DNA of 64,000 nucleotides, taken from NCBI RefSeq assembly GCF_000337095.1, contig NZ_AOIV01000006.1, positions 1 through 64,000 of the forward strand, read 5' to 3'. This stretch comes from Halogeometricum pallidum JCM 14848. GTDB taxonomy: Archaea; Halobacteriota; Halobacteria; Halobacteriales; Haloferacaceae. A model generated the notes under the pieces. It did not search any database. It saw only the letters and a list, made by a program, of their open reading frames with translations, and was not told the DNA's origin. Of the stretch, positions 53,001-60,609 are shown in pieces; positions within the stretch are counted from its first letter, which is position 1, and every line of letters starts with the position of its first letter. Made by a program: the position numbers and the translations under genes.

Positions 53001-54059
53001 GTTCACCGCGAGTCGGGCGGCGTGGTCGACCCGGTCCTCGATCGGGAAGTGCTGTTTGGGCGCGCTCCCGATGTCGGCCTCGTCGGCCGTTCGTTCCTTG
53101 CCGCTGATCGGGTGGGTGATGACGTTGCCGTCGAACTCGGGGAGCGCGACGGAGAGCGCTAACTCGAACCCCATGACGCCGGTGTCGCTCTTCTCGTAGC
53201 GGGAGCGAGAACGCATGGTCGTCACCGTCTGGACGACGGGGACGCCGAGTCGGTCGAGGAAGACGTCCTCGGCGCCGGACTCCTCGTCGTCCGCCGCCCG
53301 CCCGCGCTCGTCCATCGACAGCGAGAACATGAACGACGAGAGGACAGCGTCGACGAGCGGTTCGCCGTCGCGGAGGAGCCACTCGTCGGTCACCCGTTCC
53401 GCGTCCCACTGCTCGTCGGTGTCCGTCGCCGGGTTGCAGAATATCGGGAGCGCGTCCGCACCCTGCGCCTCGATGGCGCGCACCTGTGCGTCGACGTAGC
53501 GCGTGTTCCCGTGCGTCCAGTGGGACTCGTAGAACCAGACTGCGACCGTCGGCGTATCGGGGTCGAGCGTGGCGAGAAGTTCCTCGTACGACGTCCCCGG
53601 GTGGTCAGGGTGGTAGACCCCTTCCGTCGGGAGCGTGACGGGGTCGTCGTACTCGTAGTCGCCGCTCCCGTACTCGTCGGCGAGGAAGCGAACACAGTTC
53701 GCGACGTTGGTGGTGCCGCCCCGCTTCAAGTACTCGTACACTCGGTCTCGGTCCGTCGGAGATACGGACGTGTCCTCGAGCGCGTAGGCGTCGCCGGTCG
53801 ACTTGACGACGAGCGGAACGCCGGCGTCTTCGAGACGGCCGACGGCGTGGTCGTACCCCGGCATACTCTCCTCCGCGCCGTGGAGCCAGAAGACCGCCGC
53901 CGTCGCGTCTTCGATTTCGTCGAGGAACGCGTCGACGTCGCTCCGGTCCTCGAAGTCGCTCTCGGAACGGACGACCAGTTCCACGTCTGTCTGTGCCGCG
54001 GCCTGCTGGACGGCTCCCAACTCGTTTTCGGTCGCGGTGTAAAGGCCGATTGTTGGCAT
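50064..54059 (-). CDS. cobN: Cobaltochelatase large subunit CobN
   Basis: A 1331-residue CobN/BchH-family chelatase subunit. Recognisable blocks include LPTEGVYHPDHPG, AVWFYESHWTHGN, VVLHNYPPSDDGIGTAFGLD, AVVHLGTHGSLEWLPGK (with the metal/porphyrin-site His), TVDVVLGWDATTDV and DEARQEWMRDVNPWALESI. The ATG at 54059 faces the divergent chelatase subunit gene across only 34 nt. CobN with ATPase partners inserts cobalt into the corrin ring using ATP; here the AAA and VWA functions are in the single neighbouring gene at 54094. Length and motifs are complete. Confidence 0.95.
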   Translation of the reverse strand: MPTIGLYTATENELGAVQQAAAQTDVELVVRSESDFEDRSDVDAFLDEIEDATAAVFWLHGAEESMPGYDHAVGRLEDAGVPLVVKSTGDAYALEDTSVSPTDRDRVYEYLKRGGTTNVANCVRFLADEYGSGDYEYDDPVTLPTEGVYHPDHPGTSYEELLATLDPDTPTVAVWFYESHWTHGNTRYVDAQVRAIEAQGADALPIFCNPATDTDEQWDAERVTDEWLLRDGEPLVDAVLSSFMFSLSMDERGRAADDEESGAEDVFLDRLGVPVVQTVTTMRSRSRYEKSDTGVMGFELALSVALPEFDGNVITHPISGKERTADEADIGSAPKQHFPIEDRVDHAARLAVNWAELRHTPNEEKRIAVVLHNYPPSDDGIGTAFGLDSPESTVNLLEELASRNYDLGGRRPESGQALVERLTAQLTLEDRWVAPDDVRDLSVDVVSTEQYREWFAAADERFQSNVVEEWGEVPDRPFAVPGVEFGNVLVTVQPPRGFGMDPSKVYHDSDLQPPHDYVAFYGWLRNAYDADAVVHLGTHGSLEWLPGKTVGLNGESAPDQLLDDLPNVYPYIINNPGEGTQAKRRSYAAVVDYLTPVMRNAGTYDELAELEELADQYREAGMEDARTDDGEHLERLLRETIDELDLAVELGVAGEIDDRVEVRGPEEVGTTLAEGTVEGDGEARSASDRASGEQSDPRAAVDVDELVERVHAYLTDVKTTQIRMGLHTMSEPPEADRLVEYLVALTRLENPGGPSLRESVAGVLGVDYQRMLDEPGAYDDELGMTLSEAADEVYETSLSLVETLAAHDFDVPASEVEAGTEDELNMNLLVVDVDPLRDARAKSGAHDDLREALSFICEEAAPRVRGAEDEVPRTADALAGEYVPPGGSGAPTRGGVDLLPTARNFYTLDPRKVPAKSAWRVGRAVADGIAERHCEESAAHSAVEQSSGEQGEPRDEGAYPEEVGVVVWGTPTVRTRGETIAQVLALMGVEPVWTDAGRIDDVEPIPLDELDRPRIDVTARVSGLFRDAFPQTAGVIHDAVDAVVDLDEPHEMNYVKKHVEEETRRLDEDGVDKPEKAAKRRVFTTRPGGYGAGTNKAVDEGNWDDRSDLADVYVQWGGYALGKRGRVSEAHDAFERRLGSVDATVKIEDTAEQDEFDSSDWYAFHGGFITAVSEIAGEEPASYVGDSSDPDNVSVYTNEEKVRKAMRARVLNPEWLDSMEDHEYKGAGDLSTTVDVVLGWDATTDVVSDTLWGDVAEKYAFDEARQEWMRDVNPWALESITDTLLEAVDRGLWDADDETVDRLRDVNLRVDGDIEARSGNAEVTGVASDDD

Positions 54060-54093
54060 AACGTTGTTAAACCTCCATTGCTCTAATACAAGT
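54060..54093. promoter_or_regulatory. Very short divergent promoter region of cobN and the AAA/VWA chelatase gene
   Basis: Only 34 nt separate the two start codons. On the plus strand gttaaa at 54066-54071 is at -23 to -28 of ATG 54094; on the minus strand a ttgtatt lies at about -28 of ATG 54059. Both transcripts must be leaderless and their promoters overlap, so initiation on one strand should affect the other. Confidence 0.55.
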
Positions 54094-56232
54094 ATGATTG
54101 ATTTAGGGGAGAACAATAAATCTTCGGCAGCTCGGGGCGAAGGACCCTCGTTCGCCGAAATTGTCGGTCAGACCGAACTCAAGCGCGCTTTACTAACTGT
54201 CGCGGCGAACGACGACTTAGACGGGCTCCTGATACAAGGAGAGAAGGGAACGGCGAAATCCACGGCGGTTCGAGCGCTGACGGACCTGCTTCCGAACCGG
54301 GACGTCGTCGAGGACTGTCCCTACGGATGCCCGCCGAACGAACCCGAACGCCAGTGTGCCGACTGCCGGGAACGGACGGACCCGCCGACGACCGAACGAC
54401 CGGTCCCGTTAGTGACGCTCCCGCTGGGGGCGACGCGCGAACGGGTCGTCGGGACGCTCTCGGTGGCGGACGCGCTGGCCGGCGACTACGAGTTCGACCC
54501 CGGACTGCTCGCGCGGGCCAACCGCGGATTCCTCTACGTCGACGAGGTGAACCTCCTCGACGACCACCTCGTCGACGTGCTCCTCGACGCGGCGGCGAGC
54601 GGCGTCAACCGGGTCGAACGGGACGGCGTGAGCGTTTCTCACCCGGCGGATTTCACGCTCGTCGGAACGATGAATCCCGAGGAGGGCGACTTGCGACCGC
54701 AGCTACGCGACCGGTTCGCGCTCCAAGCGACGGTCACGGCCTGCGAGGACATCGACCGGCGGGTCAGCATCATCGACCAGGCGGTCGGACGGAGAGCGGG
54801 CGACGCGCCCGAAACCTCGGAGGCCGAGCGGACGGGGACCGACGAGTACCGAAATCAACTGAGAGCGGCCCGAGAGCTGCTCGCCGACGTGGAGCTGTCG
54901 ACGGCGTTCGCCCGGGATATCGCGGAACTCTGCCGTGACTCCGGTGCCGAGGGCCACAGGGGCGACATCGCGACGGCGCGAACCGCCATGACGTTCGCCG
55001 CCCTCGACGGGCGGACCAAGGTCGTCGAACCGGACGTCCGACGGGCGGCGGAACTCGCCCTTCCACACCGGCTTCGGTCGCAACCCTTCGAGGACGCTCC
55101 CGACCCCGACGAACTCATCGACGACCACTTCGACGGCGAGCAGGGTGACGGCGAGAACGCGGACGAGACGGAACGACCCGACGACGAACCCGAGGCTGAG
55201 CGCGGTCCTCCCGAGGGACCGACCGACTCCGGCGACGAGGGCGAGGGTGCAGGGTCCGACCCATCGACCGGGGAGGAAGACGATAGTGACAGCGGGAGCG
55301 ACGAGTCCGGTACCCGGCCGACCCCGTCGCCGCGAGGAGAACCCGGACGTGACGATGGAACCGAAGCGCAGGTGACCGAAGACGAACGGGAATCGGAGAG
55401 AACGGACGAGGAGTCGGAGGCGACGCCGGCTATCCCGGGACGGTCCAGCGCTGCCGTCGGCGCGGGGCGTGCTCCGGAGATAGCTGCACCGGACGCCGCC
55501 GACGACGGGAGTGCCGGCGGAGGGTCCAGAACGCGGACGCAGCCGCTCGTGGACAATCGGGGCGCCCGCGTCCGGAGTCGACGCGCCGGGTCGTCCGCGC
55601 GCATCGACGCCGCCGCGTCGGTGCGAGCGGCGCGCTCCCGCGGAGGTTCGTCCGTCGAGTCCCGCGACCTGCGTCAGTCGGTCCGGCAGGGTGACGCCTC
55701 CTCGCTGGTCCTGTTCGTCGTGGACGCGAGCGCGTCGATGCTGCCCGCGATGCGGACGGCGAAGGGCACCGTGCTCGAACTGCTGAAAGACGCGTACGAA
55801 AAGCGAGACGAGGTGGCGTTCGTGACGTTCGCCGGCGAGGAAGCCGACGTGTTGCTCCCGCCGACGAACAGCGTCACCCTCGCCGCTCGTCACCTCAAGG
55901 AGCTTCCGACCGGCGACCGGACGCCGTTGCCCGCTGGACTTCGAACCGCGTGCGACGTCCTCGACCGGGCCGACCCGGCCGCGTCCGTCGTCGTCCTCGT
56001 CACCGACGGGCGGACGAACGTCGCCGACGGGAGTCCGGTGCGCGAGACTCGCGAGGCGGCGAGACGGCTGACCGGCCACGGCGCTCACGTGGTCGTCGTC
56101 GACGCGGGTGACGACGATAGGACCGGGCTGACGGGAGTCATCACCGAGGAGACGAACGGCCAACGCGTCCCGCTCTCCGCGCTGTCCGCCGAGCGTATCG
56201 AGTCGGCCGTCGGCACCGATCGTGAAAGTTAG
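54094..56232 (+). CDS. chlID: Fused AAA+/VWA cobaltochelatase subunit (ChlI-ChlD type)
   Basis: A 712-residue fusion of the chelatase ATPase and its partner. Residues 1-300: AAA+ domain with Walker A GEKGTAKST, a C4 cluster (DCPYGCPP and QCADCRER) inserted after it, Walker B FLYVDEVNLLDDHLVD, and sensor FTLVGTMNPEEGD. Residues about 335-480: acidic, Pro/Ser/Glu-rich linker. Residues about 535-705: VWA domain with the MIDAS motif FVVDASASM, ERMRTAKGT-like AMRTAKGT, and VVLVTDGRTNVADG. It energises CobN for cobalt insertion. ATG 54094 is fixed by the promoter; an upstream ATG at 54064 is inside it. Confidence 0.93.
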   Translation: MIDLGENNKSSAARGEGPSFAEIVGQTELKRALLTVAANDDLDGLLIQGEKGTAKSTAVRALTDLLPNRDVVEDCPYGCPPNEPERQCADCRERTDPPTTERPVPLVTLPLGATRERVVGTLSVADALAGDYEFDPGLLARANRGFLYVDEVNLLDDHLVDVLLDAAASGVNRVERDGVSVSHPADFTLVGTMNPEEGDLRPQLRDRFALQATVTACEDIDRRVSIIDQAVGRRAGDAPETSEAERTGTDEYRNQLRAARELLADVELSTAFARDIAELCRDSGAEGHRGDIATARTAMTFAALDGRTKVVEPDVRRAAELALPHRLRSQPFEDAPDPDELIDDHFDGEQGDGENADETERPDDEPEAERGPPEGPTDSGDEGEGAGSDPSTGEEDDSDSGSDESGTRPTPSPRGEPGRDDGTEAQVTEDERESERTDEESEATPAIPGRSSAAVGAGRAPEIAAPDAADDGSAGGGSRTRTQPLVDNRGARVRSRRAGSSARIDAAASVRAARSRGGSSVESRDLRQSVRQGDASSLVLFVVDASASMLPAMRTAKGTVLELLKDAYEKRDEVAFVTFAGEEADVLLPPTNSVTLAARHLKELPTGDRTPLPAGLRTACDVLDRADPAASVVVLVTDGRTNVADGSPVRETREAARRLTGHGAHVVVVDAGDDDRTGLTGVITEETNGQRVPLSALSAERIESAVGTDRES

Positions 56233-56266
56233 GTTTCGTTACTCCGGTAGATTTACAAACCAATCT

Positions 56267-56276
56267 GATTTTATGC
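56267..56276 (+). promoter_or_regulatory. TATA-like box of cbtB
   Basis: gattttatgc lies 15-24 nt before the ATG at 56291. It contains part of ttatgcaa, shared with the promoter at 48441. cbtB, cbtA and the ferredoxin gene probably form one transcript. Confidence 0.45.
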
Positions 56277-56290
56277 AAGTGTAGTTTAGA

Positions 56291-56479
56291 ATGGCGATCT
56301 CCAACAACAGCGTTCACGGTCGGATCGAACAGGCTCGAATGGAACTCTCGGCGACGCAGGTGGCTGCCGGACTCGCGCTGGTGGCCGCACTCGGGTTCGC
56401 ACTGCTGTTCCTTCAGGAACCGATGGTGCACGATTCGATGCACAACTTCCGCCACGCGGCCGGCGTCACCTGTCACTGA
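56291..56479 (+). CDS. cbtB: Cobalt transporter subunit CbtB
   Basis: A 62-residue single-helix protein. The hydrophobic helix (residues 21-41, VAAGLALVAALGFALLF) is followed by the family's C-terminal histidine motif MVHDSMHNFRHAAGVTCH. CbtB is a small partner of CbtA in predicted cobalt uptake systems linked to B12 genes. The stop is 5 nt before cbtA. The His-rich end likely faces outside and binds cobalt (family inference). Confidence 0.9.
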   Translation: MAISNNSVHGRIEQARMELSATQVAAGLALVAALGFALLFLQEPMVHDSMHNFRHAAGVTCH

Positions 56480-56484
56480 CCTCG

Positions 56485-57228
56485 ATGCTCGCTGACTACG
56501 TCGCCCGCGGTCTGAAAGCCGGCGTCGTCGCCGGTATCGCGTTCGGGGCGTTCGTCGCGCTGGTCGCCACCCCCCTTATCAGGTACGCCGAGACGTTCGA
56601 ACACGGTCACGGCGCAGGACCCGTCGTCTCCGAGACTGTCACCGCGACGGTCAGTGTCGCGGGCGGCGTCCTCTTGGGAATCCTCTTCGGTGGGGTCGCC
56701 CTCGGGGCCGCCTTCTACTTCCTCGAACCGATGATTCCGGGCGCGGCCGGGACGAAAAGCTACGTCCTCGCGGCCGCCGGGTTCATCACCGTCTCGGGCG
56801 CCCCGTGGCTGCTGTTTCCACCGCAGCCGCCGGGCGTCGAGCAGGCGCTTGCCACCGACGTTCGACTCACCTGGTATCTGGCGATGATGCTCGTCGGCGG
56901 ACTCGGGTGCGGGCTGTCCGGCTACGCCTACACCCGGCTCCGAACGTCCTCCGGCAGGCCCACCGCGTTCATCGGCGCACTCGCCGCGTTCGCGCTCGTT
57001 CCGCTCGTCGCCGCGTTCGGTCCGGCGAACGCAGCCTCCGGTCCGATTCCGGTCGAACTCGCGACCGCGTTCCGAACGATAACCGTCGCGGGTCAGGCCG
57101 GACTCTGGTTCGTCCTCGCCAGCGTCCACGCGTGGCTCCTTCGCCGCGACCGGTTCGATACGCCGGACGACGACGACGACGAAGAGACGGCGCTCACGGA
57201 CGCCTCCGGAACGGTGGCTGCTGACTGA
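56485..57228 (+). CDS. cbtA: Cobalt transporter subunit CbtA
   Basis: A 247-residue membrane protein with about six helices. Helix one is followed by RYAETFEHGHG, a His-bearing loop; other family blocks are GGVLLGILFGGVALGAAF, GFITVSGAPWLLFPPQPPGV and WFVLASVHAWLLRRDRF. CbtA is the predicted channel part of the CbtAB cobalt importer. Its stop overlaps the next start (TGATG), so the ferredoxin is coupled. The C-terminal 30 residues are Asp/Glu-rich and cytoplasmic. Confidence 0.9.
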   Translation: MLADYVARGLKAGVVAGIAFGAFVALVATPLIRYAETFEHGHGAGPVVSETVTATVSVAGGVLLGILFGGVALGAAFYFLEPMIPGAAGTKSYVLAAAGFITVSGAPWLLFPPQPPGVEQALATDVRLTWYLAMMLVGGLGCGLSGYAYTRLRTSSGRPTAFIGALAAFALVPLVAAFGPANAASGPIPVELATAFRTITVAGQAGLWFVLASVHAWLLRRDRFDTPDDDDDEETALTDASGTVAAD

Positions 57229-57593
57229 TGGAGCACCGAACGCGGGACGTGCGCGAGAACGGGTTCTCCGACCACGTCCTCGTCTGTACGAACGACCGGG
57301 ACTCCGAGTACGCGTGCTGTGCGGACGCTCGCGGGGAGGACGTCTACGAGGCGGTGAAAGCGTGGCTCCGAGAACGCGACGTCTTCTGGTCGCGGGTCCA
57401 CGTCGCCGAGACGGGCTGTCTCGGACTCTGTAGCGCCGAGGGGACGGCCCTCGCCATCCACCCCCGCAGTCGGTGGTACTCGGACGTCACGCCCGAAGAC
57501 GTGCCGGAACTGCTGGAAAGCGAGTTCGGTCCCGACGGCTCGCGGCTGGGACTGGACGAACGCGACGGCTCCGCCCGCACGCCGCGTGAGTAG
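57228..57593 (+). CDS. Thioredoxin-like 2Fe-2S ferredoxin
   Basis: A 121-residue protein of the thioredoxin-like [2Fe-2S] ferredoxin family. Cluster ligands are Cys in VLVCTNDRDSEYACC and in TGCLGLCSAEG. The later AIHPRSRWYSDVTPEDV is the family's C-terminal strand and helix. It is coupled to cbtA and lies in the cobalamin cluster, where it could reduce cobalt or a corrin intermediate. The same domain is fused to CbiX at 59383-60609, suggesting shared use. Confidence 0.88.
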   Translation: MEHRTRDVRENGFSDHVLVCTNDRDSEYACCADARGEDVYEAVKAWLRERDVFWSRVHVAETGCLGLCSAEGTALAIHPRSRWYSDVTPEDVPELLESEFGPDGSRLGLDERDGSARTPRE

Positions 57594-57762
57594 TCGGTAA
57601 GTGGCGTCGTCGCCGGCGTTCGTTGACGACGGCGTCAAATTCCCCGAGAAGACGAACGAGTCGCCCCGTCCGGATTAACCCGCGTCAGCCGCCTGGCGCG
57701 CGGGTCCCAAGCCGCTTTTGACGAACACGAACGACCGCCGGTCCGGCCTCAATCGCTCACCG

Positions 57763-59004
57763 TCAGCGAACGCGTTCGTCGCTCCCCGTCACGTGCAACC
57801 GGTACGAACCGCGCTCCGTCCCGTCGTCGTGGTAGACGACCGGTTCTTCGACGGCGGCGGTCACGCCGCTCTCGCGGCTGACGGCGGTGACCACCCCGTC
57901 CGTTTCGAATCTCGTCACGAGTCCGTCGTCGCGGTCGAACACGCTGAAGCCGTGGGAACTCGCGTCGCGTACTCGGAAATGCTGCGCACCGGGGACGACG
58001 ACCGCGTCGCCGTCGGCGCCGAGTTCAGCGGCGAAACCGCCGGTCGGTGCGGACCACCGCCGCTCGCCGTCCGAACTGTACCCGAACACCGTGTGTTCGT
58101 TCGGGTGGAGCGATTCGCTCTCACGGCTCTCCTCGGCGTACGTGTTCCCGGTGACGAAGAGCGCCTCGCCGTCGGCGGCGTGAACGTGATTCGGATACGC
58201 GTACAGCGTCTCGTCGCCGACTTCCGTCGGCGTCGCCAACTCGACCGACCACCGCTCGGTCCCACCGTCTCGAAGGCGATACCCCCGATAGTCTCCGTGG
58301 CTGGCGACGAACGCCCCGTCGCTCGCGAGCGACACGTCGCCGACCCGTCGCTGCCCCTCGGAACCGGGGTCCCAGTCGTACCGAACGGTTCCGTCAGCGG
58401 TGTCGAGCACGACCAGCCCGTGCTGCTGTTCCCCCGGGCAGCGGTTGTACGCGACCGCGACCCGTTCGTCTCGCACGTCGAGGCTGATCGGGGACGCGTC
58501 CGTTCGATGCGTCCAGGCGAGGTCGCCGTCGTCCTCGAAGGCGTAGACGACGCTCTCGAACGACCGTGCCTCCCCGTCTCTCTCGTACCGACGTGCAGCG
58601 ACGTAGAGGCGGTCCCGATGGCTCCGGATACCGACGACGTAGGGGAGGAAGAACCGCGACGGTTTCTGCGGCGCTCCCACGTCCGTCGCCGCGGCGTACC
58701 GCCAGCGGAGTCGACCGGTGCCGGCGTCGTAAACCCGAACGACTCCGTCGGGACTTCGCTCGCCGACGGCGACGCTCTCGCCGAACGGGGTCGCCGACAC
58801 GACGGATGCAGTCTCGCGTTCCGTGCTGGCCCGCCAGCGTTCCTCGAGCGTCGTTCGGTCGTACGCGCGGATGTCTCCGGACGCCGTCCCGGCGACGACC
58901 ACCTCGTCGGTGACGGCGACGGTCGAGCGCTGTCCCGCGTGCCGGGACCGGGCCGGCGTCGGGTCGCCGAGGTCGACTGTTCGACGTTCCAGCGCGTCAC
59001 TCAT
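57763..59004 (-). CDS. PQQ/WD-like beta-propeller protein of the cobalamin operon
   Basis: A 413-residue protein with repeated blades such as VVVAGTASGDIRAYDRTTLE, GVVRVYDAGTGRLRWRY, VVYAFEDDGDLAWTHRT and LVVLDTADGTVRYDW; the GxxxxxD-x-TG pattern is typical of PQQ-like propellers. No signal peptide and no dehydrogenase catalytic residues are seen, so it is probably a soluble scaffold. It overlaps the DUF3209-type gene by 8 nt and ends the long reverse cobalamin operon. Function unknown. Confidence 0.8.
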   Translation of the reverse strand: MSDALERRTVDLGDPTPARSRHAGQRSTVAVTDEVVVAGTASGDIRAYDRTTLEERWRASTERETASVVSATPFGESVAVGERSPDGVVRVYDAGTGRLRWRYAAATDVGAPQKPSRFFLPYVVGIRSHRDRLYVAARRYERDGEARSFESVVYAFEDDGDLAWTHRTDASPISLDVRDERVAVAYNRCPGEQQHGLVVLDTADGTVRYDWDPGSEGQRRVGDVSLASDGAFVASHGDYRGYRLRDGGTERWSVELATPTEVGDETLYAYPNHVHAADGEALFVTGNTYAEESRESESLHPNEHTVFGYSSDGERRWSAPTGGFAAELGADGDAVVVPGAQHFRVRDASSHGFSVFDRDDGLVTRFETDGVVTAVSRESGVTAAVEEPVVYHDDGTERGSYRLHVTGSDERVR

Positions 59005-59368
59005 CGACCGGGAAAGTTTCGTGGAGGGTGTCGTGCGCCTCCGCCAGTCCGCCGAGCACGCTCTCGCCCTGGTCGGTCAGTCGGTGAACCGCGCGCTCGG
59101 CGTCGCGGACTGCCACCAGCCGTCCGCGCATGTAGTCGTACTCCGGGTCGTCTTCGTCGGTTGCGGCGATTTCCTCTTCGAGGTCGACGAGTGCGGCGTC
59201 GAGGTGGCGTTCGACCGCCGAGAGCGTCTCCGCGTTCGCCAGGGCCTCGATGGGCCCGTCGAGGTGCCCGTCCAGTTCCTTTTCGGCGTGTTCGCGCGCG
59301 CTCCGGTCTTCGGTGCCAAGCACGTTCATCAGTCCGAGTCGTAGGGCTTCGATTTCGTAGCAGCTCAT
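58997..59368 (-). CDS. DUF3209-type helical protein
   Basis: A 123-residue acidic helical protein starting MSCYEIEALRLGLMNVLG, with EHAEKELDGHLDGPIEALAN, VERHLDAALVDLEEEIAAT and AERAVHRLTDQGESVLGG. It matches the haloarchaeal DUF3209 group found next to cobalamin genes (recognised from memory of such clusters, not searched). One Cys at residue 3 and several His residues could bind a metal. Start ATG 59368 lies 14 nt after cbiX; it is part of the long operon. Confidence 0.7.
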   Translation of the reverse strand: MSCYEIEALRLGLMNVLGTEDRSAREHAEKELDGHLDGPIEALANAETLSAVERHLDAALVDLEEEIAATDEDDPEYDYMRGRLVAVRDAERAVHRLTDQGESVLGGLAEAHDTLHETFPVDE

Positions 59369-59382
59369 GGGTATGTGTACGG

Positions 59383-60609
59383 TTACAGCGTCTGATCGAC
59401 GATGTTCGAGACGATTCGGTCCCTGTCGAGGTGGGACGAGACGATTCGTTCCGCGTCGGCCCGACCGACGCCACCGTACCAGACTCCGTCCGGGTAGACG
59501 GCGACCATCGGCCCGTCGCCACAGCGTCCGAGACACGACGAGCGCGTGATGCGGACGTCGCAGGCGTCGGAGTCGCGGGCCTCCTGTCGCAGTCGCTCGA
59601 GGACCGCGGGAGCGCCGTCGGCGGCGCAGGTCTGGTTCGTACAGACGGCGACGTGTTTCTCGGGGGCGTCGTGGGTGTGGGGGTCCTCGCCGACGTCGTC
59701 GCGGTCGGCGTGTGATTCCTGGTGCGTCAGCGCCCGGAGCATCGCCCGTGCGCCGCCGGCGTCCTCCTCGTAGCCGTCCAGTTCGACCTTGTACTTGCAG
59801 GTGTCGCAGGGCATGTCGACGCTCTCGGTGCGGGCTTCCTGCCAGCGGTCGCCGAGCACGTCCAAGAGCCGCGTATCGGTCCCGAGCGGGTCGCCGGCCG
59901 CCGCGTCGACGTACGGATACGCCTCGTCGAATTCGGCGGCGCCGTCGCGAATCCGGCCGGTGAGGACGCCGTCGCCGAGCATGTAGGGGAGGACGACGAC
60001 CGCGTCCGGGCGGTGTTTTGCCACCGCGTGCAGCGTCTCTTCGAGTTTCGGTTCCGTGACGCCGATGAACGACGCTTCGACGCGGTCGAACGCCCGTCCC
60101 TCGTAGAGGAGTCGGGCGAGTTTGTGCGCGTCGCTGTTCGCGTCCGGGTCGCTGGAGCCGCGCGCACAGAGGACGACCGCGATATCCTCTGACGTCCGGT
60201 CGACCCCGAGTTCCGCTTCGACCGCCGCGGCACGTTCGTCGAGCAGGTCGACGATGGCGGGGTGGACGCCGAGGTGTGCGCCGTTGTGGACGGTGAGTTC
60301 GGCGTGTTCGCTTCGCGCCTGCTGGACGGCGAACGGGACGTCGTTTTTGACGTGACTCGCCGCGAAGAGCGAGAGTTGGACGACCGTCACGCGCGAAACC
60401 GTCGATGCGAGTCCCGCGATCGCGTCGGGTATCGACGGCTTCGCGAGTTCGAGGAACCCGGCGTCGACCGGGACGCCCAGCCGACCCTCTAACTCGGCGG
60501 CGAGGGTGCGGACCTGTTCGTTCGACTTCTCGCGGCGCGAGCCGTGTCCGACGAGGAGCACCGCCTCGTCGTCCAGTCCGGCCGGAGTCGCTTGCGCGTC
60601 GGAACTCAT
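59383..60609 (-). CDS. cbiX: Sirohydrochlorin cobaltochelatase CbiX fused to a 2Fe-2S ferredoxin domain
   Basis: A 408-residue fusion. Residues 15-130: CbiX half one, with LLVGHGSRREKSN and His in LFAASHVKNDVP. Residues 140-250: half two, VVLCARGSSDPDANSD and VVVLPYMLGDG. Then a cysteine pair and His-rich linker (MPCDTCKYKVELDGY, with HQESHADRDD and HTHDAPEKH). Residues about 320-405: thioredoxin-like ferredoxin with VCTNQTCAADG, SSCLGRCGDGPMVAVYPDG and WYGGV. It inserts cobalt into sirohydrochlorin early in the anaerobic pathway. Its ATG overlaps the upstream stop. Confidence 0.93.
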   Translation of the reverse strand: MSSDAQATPAGLDDEAVLLVGHGSRREKSNEQVRTLAAELEGRLGVPVDAGFLELAKPSIPDAIAGLASTVSRVTVVQLSLFAASHVKNDVPFAVQQARSEHAELTVHNGAHLGVHPAIVDLLDERAAAVEAELGVDRTSEDIAVVLCARGSSDPDANSDAHKLARLLYEGRAFDRVEASFIGVTEPKLEETLHAVAKHRPDAVVVLPYMLGDGVLTGRIRDGAAEFDEAYPYVDAAAGDPLGTDTRLLDVLGDRWQEARTESVDMPCDTCKYKVELDGYEEDAGGARAMLRALTHQESHADRDDVGEDPHTHDAPEKHVAVCTNQTCAADGAPAVLERLRQEARDSDACDVRITRSSCLGRCGDGPMVAVYPDGVWYGGVGRADAERIVSSHLDRDRIVSNIVDQTL

